Source: RGIG6353 sp045660745 (GTDB lineage: Bacteria > Bacillota > Clostridia > Oscillospirales > SIG627). From it: DNA of 64,000 bases. The notes under the pieces were generated by a model. That model had not been told where the DNA came from, made no database searches, and saw nothing but the letters and a program-made list of their open reading frames with translations. Both the position numbers and the translations under genes were made by a program. The first letter of the stretch is position 1, and every line of letters starts with the position of its first letter. Below, piece by piece: positions 34,944 through 43,348 of this stretch. Where the stretch lies: positions 1 through 64,000 of the forward strand of contig JAZREJ010000039.1 in assembly GCA_045660745.1 (NCBI GenBank), given 5' to 3'.

Positions 34944-35789
34944 ATGAATCTGTTCGGGCTGCCACTTCCAAAAATACTTGAATGCCGAAGATTTATCCTA
35001 TCAAAGGAAAACGAAAACGGAAGAACTGCGCAAAGACTTACAAAACACTTTGAGCTCGACCTCGACATACAGGGAAACAGATACCTTACGCTGGACGGAA
35101 AAAGCTATTACACAGAACCGGGAGCTGTAGTATTCCGCAAACCGGGGCAACATTGTACGAGTCTTGGCGGGTACGATATGTATATTATGACTTTTGACTG
35201 GACAGATGACGAGGTTGAGGTAAGCAAGTACGCGAGAAACTCTCCGAAAGTATATAAAAGAACAGCATTACCCGAAAACTTTCTGTCCTTGCCTCGCGTA
35301 TTCCCATCCGAGCATGTATCCGAGCTTCTTTCAATATACAAGCGTCTTGCTATCGTTTACAGACAGCCGTCAAGAAAAGAGCTTGCAGAACTGCTTCTTT
35401 CAAGACTTTTAAATCTTGTGTGTGCTGATGCGGCAAGCTTTGAATTTCAAAGGCATGAAGAATATACCCCGACAGACAAAATTCTTTCCTATATAAACCA
35501 GCACTATATGGAAAGCATTACTCTCGAACAGCTTGCGGAACAGGTACATCTCAGTCGCCATTATCTTGCACATCTTTTCAAAAATGAGACAGGAAAAACA
35601 ATATTCGAATACATCATGTCAACAAGACTTGAACAAGCAAAGCGTATGCTTTCATGTACACAGCTTTCAATAGCGCATATAGCAACCGAATGCGGTTTTG
35701 AATCAAGCTCATATTTTTGCAGACGTTTCCGCTCGGCTTTCGGTAAGACTCCGAAAAATTTCAGGGAAGAGAAAAATATTTTTGAATAA
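34944..35789 (+). CDS. AraC-family transcriptional regulator of the glycan operon
   Basis: The 281-residue regulator has a cupin-like sensor (about 20-160; YTEPGAVVFRKPGQH is typical) and an AraC DNA-binding domain with ITLEQLAEQVHLSRHYLAHLF and IAHIATECGFESSSYFCRRF, ending GKTPKNFREE. The ATG at 34944 follows GCAGGAGGATATAAC; a start 14 codons upstream would overlap the promoter -10. It is divergent from the five-gene glycan operon, and the shared region contains a 21-bp-spaced direct repeat, so activation of that operon by a sugar ligand is likely. Confidence 0.94.
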   Translation: MNLFGLPLPKILECRRFILSKENENGRTAQRLTKHFELDLDIQGNRYLTLDGKSYYTEPGAVVFRKPGQHCTSLGGYDMYIMTFDWTDDEVEVSKYARNSPKVYKRTALPENFLSLPRVFPSEHVSELLSIYKRLAIVYRQPSRKELAELLLSRLLNLVCADAASFEFQRHEEYTPTDKILSYINQHYMESITLEQLAEQVHLSRHYLAHLFKNETGKTIFEYIMSTRLEQAKRMLSCTQLSIAHIATECGFESSSYFCRRFRSAFGKTPKNFREEKNIFE

Positions 35790-35792
35790 AAA

Positions 35793-35822
35793 TTGACAAA
35801 TTAAGGTAATATTTAGTATAAT
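35793..35822 (+). promoter_or_regulatory. Promoter of ligA
   Basis: TTGACA (35793-35798), 18 bp, TATAAT (35817-35822), starting just after the AraC stop codon. Confidence 0.85.
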
Positions 35823-35854
35823 GTAAGTATATCAGAACTATTAAGGAGAAAACG

Positions 35855-37840
35855 GTGGAAAACATAAAAAACAGGATAGACGAGCTTCGCGCTCTTCTTC
35901 ACTATCACAGCCGTAAATATTACGTCGAAGATGCTCCTGAGATAAGCGATTTTGAGTACGATGCGCTTTACAGAGAGCTCCAGGTGCTTGAATCAGAGCA
36001 TCCCGAATTTGACAATCCTCTATCCCCCACAAAAAGAGTTGGAGGCGCGGTGCTCGATAAATTTGAAAAGGTGATTCATGAGGTCCCCATGAGAAGCCTT
36101 CAGGACGTCTTCAGCCGTGAAGAGCTGTTTTCGGCACTTTCAAAGATTACAGATAGCGTCGGAGAGACAGTCTTTGACATTGAATACAAAATAGACGGAC
36201 TTTCCGTATCTCTTGAATATGAAAACGGAAAATTCGTAAGAGGCTCAACAAGAGGTGACGGTGATATAGGCGAAAATATTACCGAAAACCTCAAAACAAT
36301 CGGTGCAATCCCGCTCATGCTTCCCGAAGAAATTCCTCTTCTCGAAGTGCGCGGAGAAGTATATATGCCCAAAGCAGTATTTGAAAAGCTTAACGAAGAG
36401 CGTGAAATGCTTGGCGAACCACTGTTTGCAAATCCGAGAAATGCCGCGGCCGGCTCTTTGAGACAGCTGGATTCTTCCATTACCGCAAAGAGAAAGCTTT
36501 CAATATTTATTTTCAATATACAAAGAATTGTATCGGACAAATATGCCTTCACCTCCCATAAGGAGTCTCTCGACTTTCTTTCAAAAATGGGATTTACGGT
36601 ATCACCCGATATCGGTCAGCATAAAGATTTTGACTCCCTTTACAATGATATATTAGCCCGTGCCGAGGCACGCGATACGCTTCCCTTTGATATGGATGGT
36701 GCCGTTGTAAAGGTTGACGACTTTGCAAAAAGAGAAATTCTCGGAGAGCTTACCAACGTTCCGAAATGGGCATACGCATACAAGTACCCCCCGGAGGAAA
36801 AGCCGACCCTTCTTGAATCCATCACGCTTCAGGTCGGAAGAACGGGTGTTATAACTCCCAACGCAAACTTTAAAACAATTCGTCTTGCAGGAACCAACGT
36901 ATCCCGTGCTACCCTTCACAACAAGGATTTTATACGAGAGCGAGACATCAGGGTCGGAGATACGATAATTGTACGCAAGGCGGGTGAGATAATTCCTGAG
37001 GTCGTAAGAGTTGACACGTCAAAAAGAGACGCGCCTCTTTCCGAATATGAATTTCCTAAGGATTGTCCATCCTGCGGTGAAGCCCTCTTCTTCGATCCGT
37101 CGGAGGCAGCGATACGCTGCACCAACGCCTCCTGTCCCGCGCAGATAGAGCGAAGAATAGTGCACTTCGCTTCAAGGGATGCCATGAACATAGAAGGACT
37201 CGGTCCGTCGATTGTGGCGCTTCTCAAGGATGCAAAGCTTATAAACGATGTTTCAGACCTTTATTATCTTACATCCAATGACATTGCATCACTTGAACGC
37301 ATGGGTGAAAAATCAGCAGCAAATCTCATTCTATCCATTGAAGGCACGAAGAAGCTTTGCTTATCACGTCTGTTATACGGCTTTGGCATTCAGCACGTCG
37401 GCGAAAAAGCGGCATATCTGATAGCACAGAGACTCAAAACGCTTGATGCCATAAAATCTGCGACACTTGAGGAGCTTCAAACAATTGACGGAATAGGAAG
37501 TATTTCTGCTGAAAGTGTTGTGAACTTCTTCACACACGAGGCAAGCCTTAAAATGGTCGAAAGACTTGTAGCTGCAGGGGTCAATACAGAATTCATAAAC
37601 ACATCGGAATCAGAAAAGCTTTCCGGAATGACCATCGTTGTCACGGGAACGTTAGAAACCATGTCAAGATCGGAAATCGAAAAGAAGATAGTTGATAACG
37701 GAGGAAAAGCTTCCTCGTCGGTTTCGAAGAAAACTGCCTTTGTTGTTGCGGGACGTGATGCGGGAAGTAAACTTGATAAAGCAAATGCACTAGGCATCAA
37801 AGTCATGACAGAGAAGGAATTTCTCGAAATTGTTAATTAA
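35855..37840 (+). CDS. ligA: NAD-dependent DNA ligase
   Basis: LigA seals nicks in duplex DNA using NAD during replication and repair. The 661-residue protein has domain Ia (1-60), the adenylation site Lys112 in YKIDGLSV, the OB fold, a four-Cys zinc finger (CPSCG ... CTNASCPAQ), helix-hairpin-helix repeats (about 450-560) and a C-terminal BRCT domain (about 585-661). Length is normal for the family. It starts with GTG behind AAGGAGAAAACG. It is a housekeeping gene in an otherwise accessory neighbourhood. Confidence 0.98.
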   Translation: MENIKNRIDELRALLHYHSRKYYVEDAPEISDFEYDALYRELQVLESEHPEFDNPLSPTKRVGGAVLDKFEKVIHEVPMRSLQDVFSREELFSALSKITDSVGETVFDIEYKIDGLSVSLEYENGKFVRGSTRGDGDIGENITENLKTIGAIPLMLPEEIPLLEVRGEVYMPKAVFEKLNEEREMLGEPLFANPRNAAAGSLRQLDSSITAKRKLSIFIFNIQRIVSDKYAFTSHKESLDFLSKMGFTVSPDIGQHKDFDSLYNDILARAEARDTLPFDMDGAVVKVDDFAKREILGELTNVPKWAYAYKYPPEEKPTLLESITLQVGRTGVITPNANFKTIRLAGTNVSRATLHNKDFIRERDIRVGDTIIVRKAGEIIPEVVRVDTSKRDAPLSEYEFPKDCPSCGEALFFDPSEAAIRCTNASCPAQIERRIVHFASRDAMNIEGLGPSIVALLKDAKLINDVSDLYYLTSNDIASLERMGEKSAANLILSIEGTKKLCLSRLLYGFGIQHVGEKAAYLIAQRLKTLDAIKSATLEELQTIDGIGSISAESVVNFFTHEASLKMVERLVAAGVNTEFINTSESEKLSGMTIVVTGTLETMSRSEIEKKIVDNGGKASSSVSKKTAFVVAGRDAGSKLDKANALGIKVMTEKEFLEIVN

Positions 37841-37862
37841 ATGTGAACAATCAAAAAAAGGC

Positions 37863-37890
37863 TTGATTTTTCCATTCTTTAGTGTACAAT
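37863..37890 (+). promoter_or_regulatory. Promoter of groES-groEL
   Basis: TTGATT (37863-37868), 16 bp, TACAAT (37885-37890); the CIRCE operator begins 10 bp downstream of the -10, where repressor binding would block initiation. Confidence 0.7.
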
Positions 37891-37900
37891 ATGTACTGTG

Positions 37901-37927
37901 TTAGCACTCGTGCAAAAAGAGTGCTAA
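37901..37927. promoter_or_regulatory. CIRCE element (HrcA operator)
   Basis: TTAGCACTC, nine bases, GAGTGCTAA: a perfect match to the CIRCE consensus. HrcA repressor binding here should couple groESL expression to heat stress. The hrcA gene itself is not in the window. Confidence 0.98.
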
Positions 37928-37971
37928 AAATAAGTTTAAAAATTATAGTTATATATTCAGGAGGAATTATT

Positions 37972-38256
37972 ATGACACTTAAGCCTTTACTCGACAGAGT
38001 AGTGCTCAAGCAGGTAGAAGCAGAAGAAACCACAAAGAGCGGTATCATTCTTACTGCAAGCGCTCAGGAAAAGCCCTCTATTGCTGAGGTAGTTGAAGTA
38101 GGTCCCGGTGGAATCGTTGACGGGAACGAAGTCAAAATGACCGTTAAAGCGGGTGACAAGGTAATCACCAGCAAGTATTCGGGAACCGAAATCAAACTCG
38201 ACGGAGTTGATTACATTATCGTAAGACAGGGCGACATTCTCGCTATTGTAGAATAA
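37972..38256 (+). CDS. groES: Co-chaperonin GroES
   Basis: The 94-residue GroES (Hsp10) forms the heptameric lid of the GroEL folding chamber. It shows LKPLLDRVVLKQ at the N-terminus, a mobile loop around ETTKSGIILTASAQEKP, VGPGG and YSGTEIKLDGVDYIIVRQGDILAIVE at the end. Start follows AGGAGGAATTATT. groEL begins 15 bp later. Confidence 0.99.
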   Translation: MTLKPLLDRVVLKQVEAEETTKSGIILTASAQEKPSIAEVVEVGPGGIVDGNEVKMTVKAGDKVITSKYSGTEIKLDGVDYIIVRQGDILAIVE

Positions 38257-38271
38257 TAGGAGGTTATACTC

Positions 38272-39900
38272 ATGGCAAAGGAACTTATTTACGGAATTGA
38301 AGCTCGTAACAAGCTTCTCGCAGGCGTTGACAAGCTTGCTGATACAGTTAAGGTAACTCTCGGCCCCAAGGGTCGTAACGTAGTACTTGAAAAGAAGTAC
38401 GGCGCTCCCCTCATCACTAACGACGGTGTTACCATTGCAAAGGAAATCGAGCTCGACGATGCATTTGAAAATATGGGTGCACAGCTCGTAAGAGAAGTTG
38501 CAACCAAAACAAACGACGTTGCAGGTGACGGTACAACAACTGCAACCATCCTCGCACAGGCATTCATGCGTGAAGGTATGAAGAACGTAACTGCAGGCGC
38601 TAATCCCATGATCATCCGCAAGGGTATTCAGAAGGCTACCGAGACCGCAATTGAAGCACTCGGCAAGAACTCCAAGAAGATTAAGGGTACTGAAGATATT
38701 GTTCGTATCGGTACTGTTTCTGCAGGTGACGAGCTTATCGGTAAGCTCATTGCTGACGCTATGGAAAAGGTTACCGCTGACGGCGTTATCACAGTTGAAG
38801 AATCCAAGTCTGCTGAGACCTACTGCGAAGTAGTTGAAGGTATGCAGTTCGACCGCGGATACCTCTCCCCCTACATGGTTACAGACACAGACAAGATGGA
38901 AGCGGTTATCGACGACGCTTACATCCTTATCACAGATAAGAAGATTTCCAATATTCAGGAAATTCTCCCCCTCCTCGAACAGATCGTTCAGGCAGGCAAG
39001 AAGCTCGTTATCATCGCTGAAGACGTTGAAGGCGAAGCTCTTTCCACTCTTCTCGTTAACAAGCTCCGTGGCACCTTCACTTGCGTTGCAGTTAAGGCTC
39101 CCGGCTTCGGCGACAGAAGAAAAGAAATGCTCCGTGATATCGCAATCCTCACAGGCGGCGAAGTTATCACAGCAGACCTCGGTCTTGAGCTTAAGGATAT
39201 GAACGTTAACCAGCTCGGCCGCGCTAAGCAAGTTAAGATCAACAAGGAAAACACCATCATCGTTGCTGGTGCCGGTGACAAGGACGAAATCAAGGGAAGA
39301 GTTGCTCAGATCCGTGCAGCAATTGAAGTTACAACCTCTGACTTTGACCGTGAAAAGCTTCAGGAAAGACTTGCAAAGCTCGCAGGCGGTGTTGCAGTAA
39401 TCAAGGTTGGTGCGGCAACTGAGGCTGAAATGAAGGAAAAGAAGCTCCGTATTGAGGACGCTCTCAACGCTACCCGTGCGGCAGTTGAAGACGGCATTGT
39501 TCCCGGTGGTGGAGTTGCTATCCTCAACGTTATCCCCGAGGTTAAGGCTCTTCTCAAGACCGTTTCGGGTGATGAGAAGGTTGGTGTTTCCATCGTTCTC
39601 CGTGCTCTTGAAGAGCCCGCTCGTCAGATTGCTGAAAACGCAGGCTTTGAAGGCTCTGTAGTTATCGACAAGATTCTCTCCTCTCGCAAGAAGGCATACG
39701 GCTTCAATGCTTACACAGAAGAATACGTTGATATGTTTGAAGCAGGCATCATCGACCCCACAAAGGTTACACGCTCTGCACTCCAGAACGCTTCTTCCGT
39801 TGCATCCGTTGCACTTACCACTGAGGTTCTTGTTGCTGACAAGAAGGAAGAGACTCCCGCTCCCGCGGCAGCTCCCAACCCCGGCATGGGAATGTATTAA
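38272..39900 (+). CDS. groEL: Chaperonin GroEL
   Basis: The 542-residue Hsp60 chaperonin folds proteins in the cytoplasm with GroES and ATP. Conserved stretches include TLGPKGRNVVLEKKYGAP, AGDGTTTATILAQ (nucleotide site) and VEDGIVPGGGVA. The C-terminus is AAAPNPGMGMY; the usual GGM repeat tail is reduced to one GMGM unit. The start follows AGGAGGTTATACTC. The gene uses strongly preferred codons, consistent with high expression. Confidence 0.99.
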   Translation: MAKELIYGIEARNKLLAGVDKLADTVKVTLGPKGRNVVLEKKYGAPLITNDGVTIAKEIELDDAFENMGAQLVREVATKTNDVAGDGTTTATILAQAFMREGMKNVTAGANPMIIRKGIQKATETAIEALGKNSKKIKGTEDIVRIGTVSAGDELIGKLIADAMEKVTADGVITVEESKSAETYCEVVEGMQFDRGYLSPYMVTDTDKMEAVIDDAYILITDKKISNIQEILPLLEQIVQAGKKLVIIAEDVEGEALSTLLVNKLRGTFTCVAVKAPGFGDRRKEMLRDIAILTGGEVITADLGLELKDMNVNQLGRAKQVKINKENTIIVAGAGDKDEIKGRVAQIRAAIEVTTSDFDREKLQERLAKLAGGVAVIKVGAATEAEMKEKKLRIEDALNATRAAVEDGIVPGGGVAILNVIPEVKALLKTVSGDEKVGVSIVLRALEEPARQIAENAGFEGSVVIDKILSSRKKAYGFNAYTEEYVDMFEAGIIDPTKVTRSALQNASSVASVALTTEVLVADKKEETPAPAAAPNPGMGMY

Positions 39901-39916
39901 TCAAATAAAACAATTT

Positions 39917-39949
39917 AAGGCTTGCCAAATTCGGCAAGCCTTATTTTTA
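39917..39949 (+). terminator. Terminator of groES-groEL
   Basis: AAGGCTTGCC, a six-base loop, GGCAAGCCTT, then ATTTTTA. Confidence 0.93.
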
Positions 39950-39951
39950 TG

Positions 39952-39980
39952 TTGCAAGTTTTTAAAAAATATGTTAAAAT
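39952..39980 (+). promoter_or_regulatory. Promoter of the exonuclease gene
   Basis: TTGCAA (39952-39957), 17 bp, TAAAAT (39975-39980), immediately after the groEL terminator. Confidence 0.65.
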
Positions 39981-40006
39981 ATGTCAAATAGCATTCGGAG
40001 GGTATG

Positions 40007-40705
40007 ATGAGGGGCTACTTTGAAACTTTATTTGAAACGTATGACGCCATAGTATTTTTTGACACAGAGACATCGGGACTTGACTGCACAAACGATAAGA
40101 TAATCGAGCTTGCGGCACTCTCGGTTGAAAGAAACGGGCTAAAAACACGAATGGATGAATTTGTAAAGTTACCCGAAGGCGAGACTATTCCTCCCGAAAT
40201 TGTTGAGCTTACTCATATAACCGATGATATGCTTCGAAGCTCAGGCATATCATCCGAGGAAGCTGCAAGACGTTTTCACGCTCTTGTTGAGGGCGTTGGA
40301 CGAAAAAACGTACTTCTTGCGGCACATAACGCACAGTTTGACCTTACCTTTTTGAGACGATTTTTAAGAGGACACAGATTCTCTGTAAAGCTCAGCTTTC
40401 TTGACACCGTCACGGTATATAAGGACCGAGCTCCCTACCCTCACAAGCTGGAAGCGGCAATCACTCACTACTCACTTGAAGGGGTGGTCAAAAACAGTCA
40501 CCGAGCAATTGATGACGTTGAAGCTCTGTTTGAGGTTACCTGTGCCATGGACCGTGAAAGGAACGACATCGCTTCCTACATAAACCTTTTCGGCTATAAC
40601 GCAAAATACGGTGAACCCAAAGAAAAAATTGCGGGGGTTACTTATAAGCCTCAAGGGTTTACAAATTTTCTTCGCAAGGAAAAGGACACTCTGCCAAATA
40701 CATAA
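40007..40705 (+). CDS. DnaQ-like 3'-5' exonuclease (DEDDh family)
   Basis: The 232-residue protein matches the epsilon/DnaQ exonuclease fold. ExoI is FFDTETSG (Asp19, Glu21), ExoII is HNAQFDLTFL, and ExoIII is SHRAIDDVEAL with the His of the DEDDh type. It could proofread with a replicative polymerase or act alone in repair. Two start codons overlap (ATGATG at 40004 and 40007); the second has better spacing from GGAGG. It stands alone between its promoter and a bidirectional terminator. Confidence 0.92.
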   Translation: MRGYFETLFETYDAIVFFDTETSGLDCTNDKIIELAALSVERNGLKTRMDEFVKLPEGETIPPEIVELTHITDDMLRSSGISSEEAARRFHALVEGVGRKNVLLAAHNAQFDLTFLRRFLRGHRFSVKLSFLDTVTVYKDRAPYPHKLEAAITHYSLEGVVKNSHRAIDDVEALFEVTCAMDRERNDIASYINLFGYNAKYGEPKEKIAGVTYKPQGFTNFLRKEKDTLPNT

Positions 40706-40712
40706 AAAAATC

Positions 40713-40740
40713 AAGGAGAAGCTTTCGCTTCTCCTTTGTT
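40713..40740. terminator. Bidirectional terminator between exonuclease and PfkB kinase
   Basis: AAGGAGAAG, CTTTCG-type loop, CTTCTCCTT, followed by TGTTTTA on the plus strand and TTGATTTTTTT on the minus strand. Confidence 0.88.
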
Positions 40741-41754
40741 TTATACTGTGGGATATCCGATTTCAGCCTCGAATTCCATCATCTTGTCAAACTGACGAAG
40801 ACCGTCGATAGAGTTCTTTTCGGTGAGGTTACAGCCTGCCGCGGCCCCTGCGACTCTGAGGGAGTATTCGGGGTCAAACTCGCGGTAGATGGAGTAAAGC
40901 ATACCTGCGCAGAAAGCATCGCCTGCACCAACCTTACCCTTGATCATATCCTTGGTCATGTTAAGTGAAGGAAGGAAGTATACCGTGTCGCCTTTCTTTG
41001 CATACCAGCCACCCTCAGGAGCATGGATTGAAATTATCTCGCGAACGCCCTTTTCAAAGAGTTCATTTATAACCGCCTTGATAGCGCTGTGATCTATCTT
41101 TCCTTCGTCATTTCTCACCTTTATACCGGTAACCATGGCAGCTTCAACCTCGTTGAAGATAAGATAGTCACAGTGAGCAAGACATGGAGTTACGATCTTA
41201 GGGAAACGGTCGGATGCTTCGGAAACAACGTCAATCGAAGTCTTGATGCCCTTCTTTGAAACCTCTGCAAGAGTTCTTGCCATAACGGTACCGTACTCAT
41301 CGTCTGGAAGGTCAAACTTATCAAGAAGGAGTGCATAACCGATATGGAAAATATCAGCATTAAGGTTTTCAATATCAATATCTTCAGGACCGAAAAGTGC
41401 ATTTGCGCCTCTGCCGTGGAAGAATGTACGCTCGTTTGTAGACAAATCAGACATAACGTCAGAGAAGGAGGTAAAGGATTCCTCGGTTGTAACAACTCCC
41501 TCGATGTCAATACCGAGGTCTGACATAGCACCCTTCAGATAATCTCCGTCGGAATCATTTCCTACCTTACCGATGATAGAAACGTTGATTTCGGGATCGA
41601 TAATAGCAATATCGGCAGCAGTGTTGCATACACATCCGCCTACGCTCTTTTCAACAGAGCGAACGTTTGTAAGCATTCCGGGCACAGGATAAATATCGCA
41701 CATTTTCACATGGTCAACAAGCATGTTGCCTGCAACAATAATACCTTTATTCAT
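40741..41754 (-). CDS. PfkB/ribokinase-family carbohydrate kinase
   Basis: The 337-residue kinase phosphorylates a sugar or nucleoside with ATP. It has the N-terminal substrate region VGGCVCNTAADIA, with GG replaced in context by GGC, and the C-terminal signature KGKVGAGDAFCAGM with the catalytic base Asp279. It is divergent from the FucI-like isomerase/epimerase operon at 41929, so it could phosphorylate the ketose that those enzymes generate. That pairing is inferred from position only. Promoter at 41799-41827. Confidence 0.94.
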   Translation of the reverse strand: MNKGIIVAGNMLVDHVKMCDIYPVPGMLTNVRSVEKSVGGCVCNTAADIAIIDPEINVSIIGKVGNDSDGDYLKGAMSDLGIDIEGVVTTEESFTSFSDVMSDLSTNERTFFHGRGANALFGPEDIDIENLNADIFHIGYALLLDKFDLPDDEYGTVMARTLAEVSKKGIKTSIDVVSEASDRFPKIVTPCLAHCDYLIFNEVEAAMVTGIKVRNDEGKIDHSAIKAVINELFEKGVREIISIHAPEGGWYAKKGDTVYFLPSLNMTKDMIKGKVGAGDAFCAGMLYSIYREFDPEYSLRVAGAAAGCNLTEKNSIDGLRQFDKMMEFEAEIGYPTV

Positions 41755-41798
41755 AATAAATCCTTTCAGAAAGTATATTTACTTTTATTTACTTATAC

Positions 41799-41827
41799 AT
41801 TATACCATACAATAAATTATTTTGCAA
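41799..41827 (-). promoter_or_regulatory. Promoter of the PfkB kinase gene
   Basis: On the minus strand TTGCAA (41827-41822), 17 bp, TATAAT (41804-41799). Confidence 0.75.
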
Positions 41828-41863
41828 GAGTTTTATTTTTTATCTGTTTCGAACAAAAAATTA

Positions 41864-41892
41864 TTGACAAATCAATAGATTTATGATACTAT
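41864..41892 (+). promoter_or_regulatory. Promoter of the isomerase/epimerase operon
   Basis: TTGACA (41864-41869), 17 bp, TACTAT (41887-41892). The -10 overlaps the palindromic operator candidate at 41889-41918. Confidence 0.8.
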
Positions 41893-41918
41893 AACGATAT
41901 AGCGCTATATCGTTATAG
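41889..41918. promoter_or_regulatory. 30-bp perfect palindrome at the isomerase/epimerase promoter
   Basis: A perfect palindrome of two 15-bp arms (left arm CTATAACGATATAGC) with no spacer. It spans the end of the -10 box, the start site and the 5' edge of the ribosome site, where a bound dimeric repressor would block transcription. It lacks a T run, so it is not a terminator. The cognate repressor is not next to it. Confidence 0.7.
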
Positions 41919-41928
41919 GAGGAATATC

Positions 41929-43335
41929 ATGAGAGCAGTTAACAATAAGATTACTCTTGCTCTTTACTTCGGTAACCGAGGATTTTTCCCCGGTGAAGTT
42001 GTTGCGACAGCAAGAAAAGAGATGTGCGAGGCACTTGACAAAGCAAACATCAATCATATCGCAATGGATGAATCAAAAACAAGATTCGGAGCTGTAGAAA
42101 CCATTGAGGAAGGCAGAGCTTATGCTGAATTTCTTGAAGAAAACAGAGGGAAATTTGACGGCGTTGTTGTATGTATGCCTAACTTCAGTGATGAAAACGG
42201 TGCTCTTATAGCACTTGAAAACGCAAACGTACCCATTCTCATTCAGGCTTATCCCGACAAGATAGGAGAAATGGATTTTGCACACAGACGCGACTCGATG
42301 TGCGGAAAATTCGCTCTTTGCAACGTACTCCGACAGGCAAACATCCCCTTCTCTCTCACAAAGAAGTTTGTGGTCTCCCCTCTCACCGAGGATTTCCACG
42401 CTGACCTTCTTGAATTTGAGGCAGTTTGCCGAGTGGTTAAGGGCATGAAGAAGTTCAGACTCGGTGCTATCGGTGCAAGAACCACAGCGTTCAAGACCGT
42501 AAGGGTTGACGAAATTGCTTTCCAGAATAAGGGCGTTGACATTGTAACACTTGACCTGAGCGAAATATTCCAGAGAGCAGAAAAGCTCACGCAAAAAGAA
42601 ATAGACGAAAAGAAATCCGACATACTTGCCATCACAGAGTTCTCCGACTATCCCGAAGCAAAGCTTGACAACATGGCAAAGGTTCAGGCGGTGTTCGAGG
42701 ACGTTGTACGTGAGTATCAGCTTGATGCAGTAGCGGTGCGTTGTTGGAATGAATTCCAAACGGTTATGGGAATCGCTCCCTGTACCACTCTTTGTATTCT
42801 CAATGAGATGGGAATCAGTGCGGCGTGTGAGGTCGATATTCCAAATGCCGTTATGATGAGAGCACTCTCACTTGCATCGGACACCCCGTCAATGCTTCTT
42901 GACTACAACAACAACTACGGTGAAGAAGAAAACAAAGCAATCATGTTCCATTGCGGACCTGTAGCTCCTTCAATGCTTAACGGTAAGGGTAAGATAATCG
43001 AGCATCTTATGTTCAAGAAGTCCTTCGGTGAAGGAAGCGGTGTTGGTGTAAACAAGGGCAGTATCAAGTCGGGTGACATCACCTTCGGAAGCATCAAGAC
43101 CGAAAACGGGCAGGTGTGCGGATTCGTTACAGAAGGCAGATTCACAGATGATGAGATAGAAGAAGAATTCTTCGGAAGCGGTAAGGTAGTTGAAAAAGAG
43201 GGACTTAGCGACCTTTCAAACTACGTTGCTGAAAGCGGATACAAGCACCACCTGTCAATTACCTACGGAAACTGCAGCAACGTAATATTCGAGGCATTTT
43301 CAAAATACCTTGATTACGATATTGATTTAATATAA
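41929..43335 (+). CDS. L-fucose isomerase-like protein (FucI/AraA fold)
   Basis: This 468-residue protein resembles the L-fucose/L-arabinose isomerase superfamily, which interconverts aldoses and ketoses with a divalent metal. The C-terminal part has VRCWNEFQTVMGIAPC, ISAACEVDIPNAVMM (metal-type Glu and Asp) and MFHCGPVAPS (His), in the usual order. It is shorter than E. coli FucI (about 590). No signal peptide. The start follows AGGAGGAATATC. A ketose 3-epimerase follows 13 bp later, suggesting sequential isomerisation and epimerisation of an uncommon sugar. Confidence 0.88.
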   Translation: MRAVNNKITLALYFGNRGFFPGEVVATARKEMCEALDKANINHIAMDESKTRFGAVETIEEGRAYAEFLEENRGKFDGVVVCMPNFSDENGALIALENANVPILIQAYPDKIGEMDFAHRRDSMCGKFALCNVLRQANIPFSLTKKFVVSPLTEDFHADLLEFEAVCRVVKGMKKFRLGAIGARTTAFKTVRVDEIAFQNKGVDIVTLDLSEIFQRAEKLTQKEIDEKKSDILAITEFSDYPEAKLDNMAKVQAVFEDVVREYQLDAVAVRCWNEFQTVMGIAPCTTLCILNEMGISAACEVDIPNAVMMRALSLASDTPSMLLDYNNNYGEEENKAIMFHCGPVAPSMLNGKGKIIEHLMFKKSFGEGSGVGVNKGSIKSGDITFGSIKTENGQVCGFVTEGRFTDDEIEEEFFGSGKVVEKEGLSDLSNYVAESGYKHHLSITYGNCSNVIFEAFSKYLDYDIDLI

Positions 43336-43348
43336 GGAGGTTTCACGC

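Noticed and set aside
37987..39231. 414-codon open frame antisense to groES-groEL
   Set aside because: It is a shadow of the biased codon use of groEL; no ribosome site, no recognisable domain.
41889..41918. Palindrome considered as a terminator
   Set aside because: No T run on either side and it overlaps a promoter -10; an operator explains it better.
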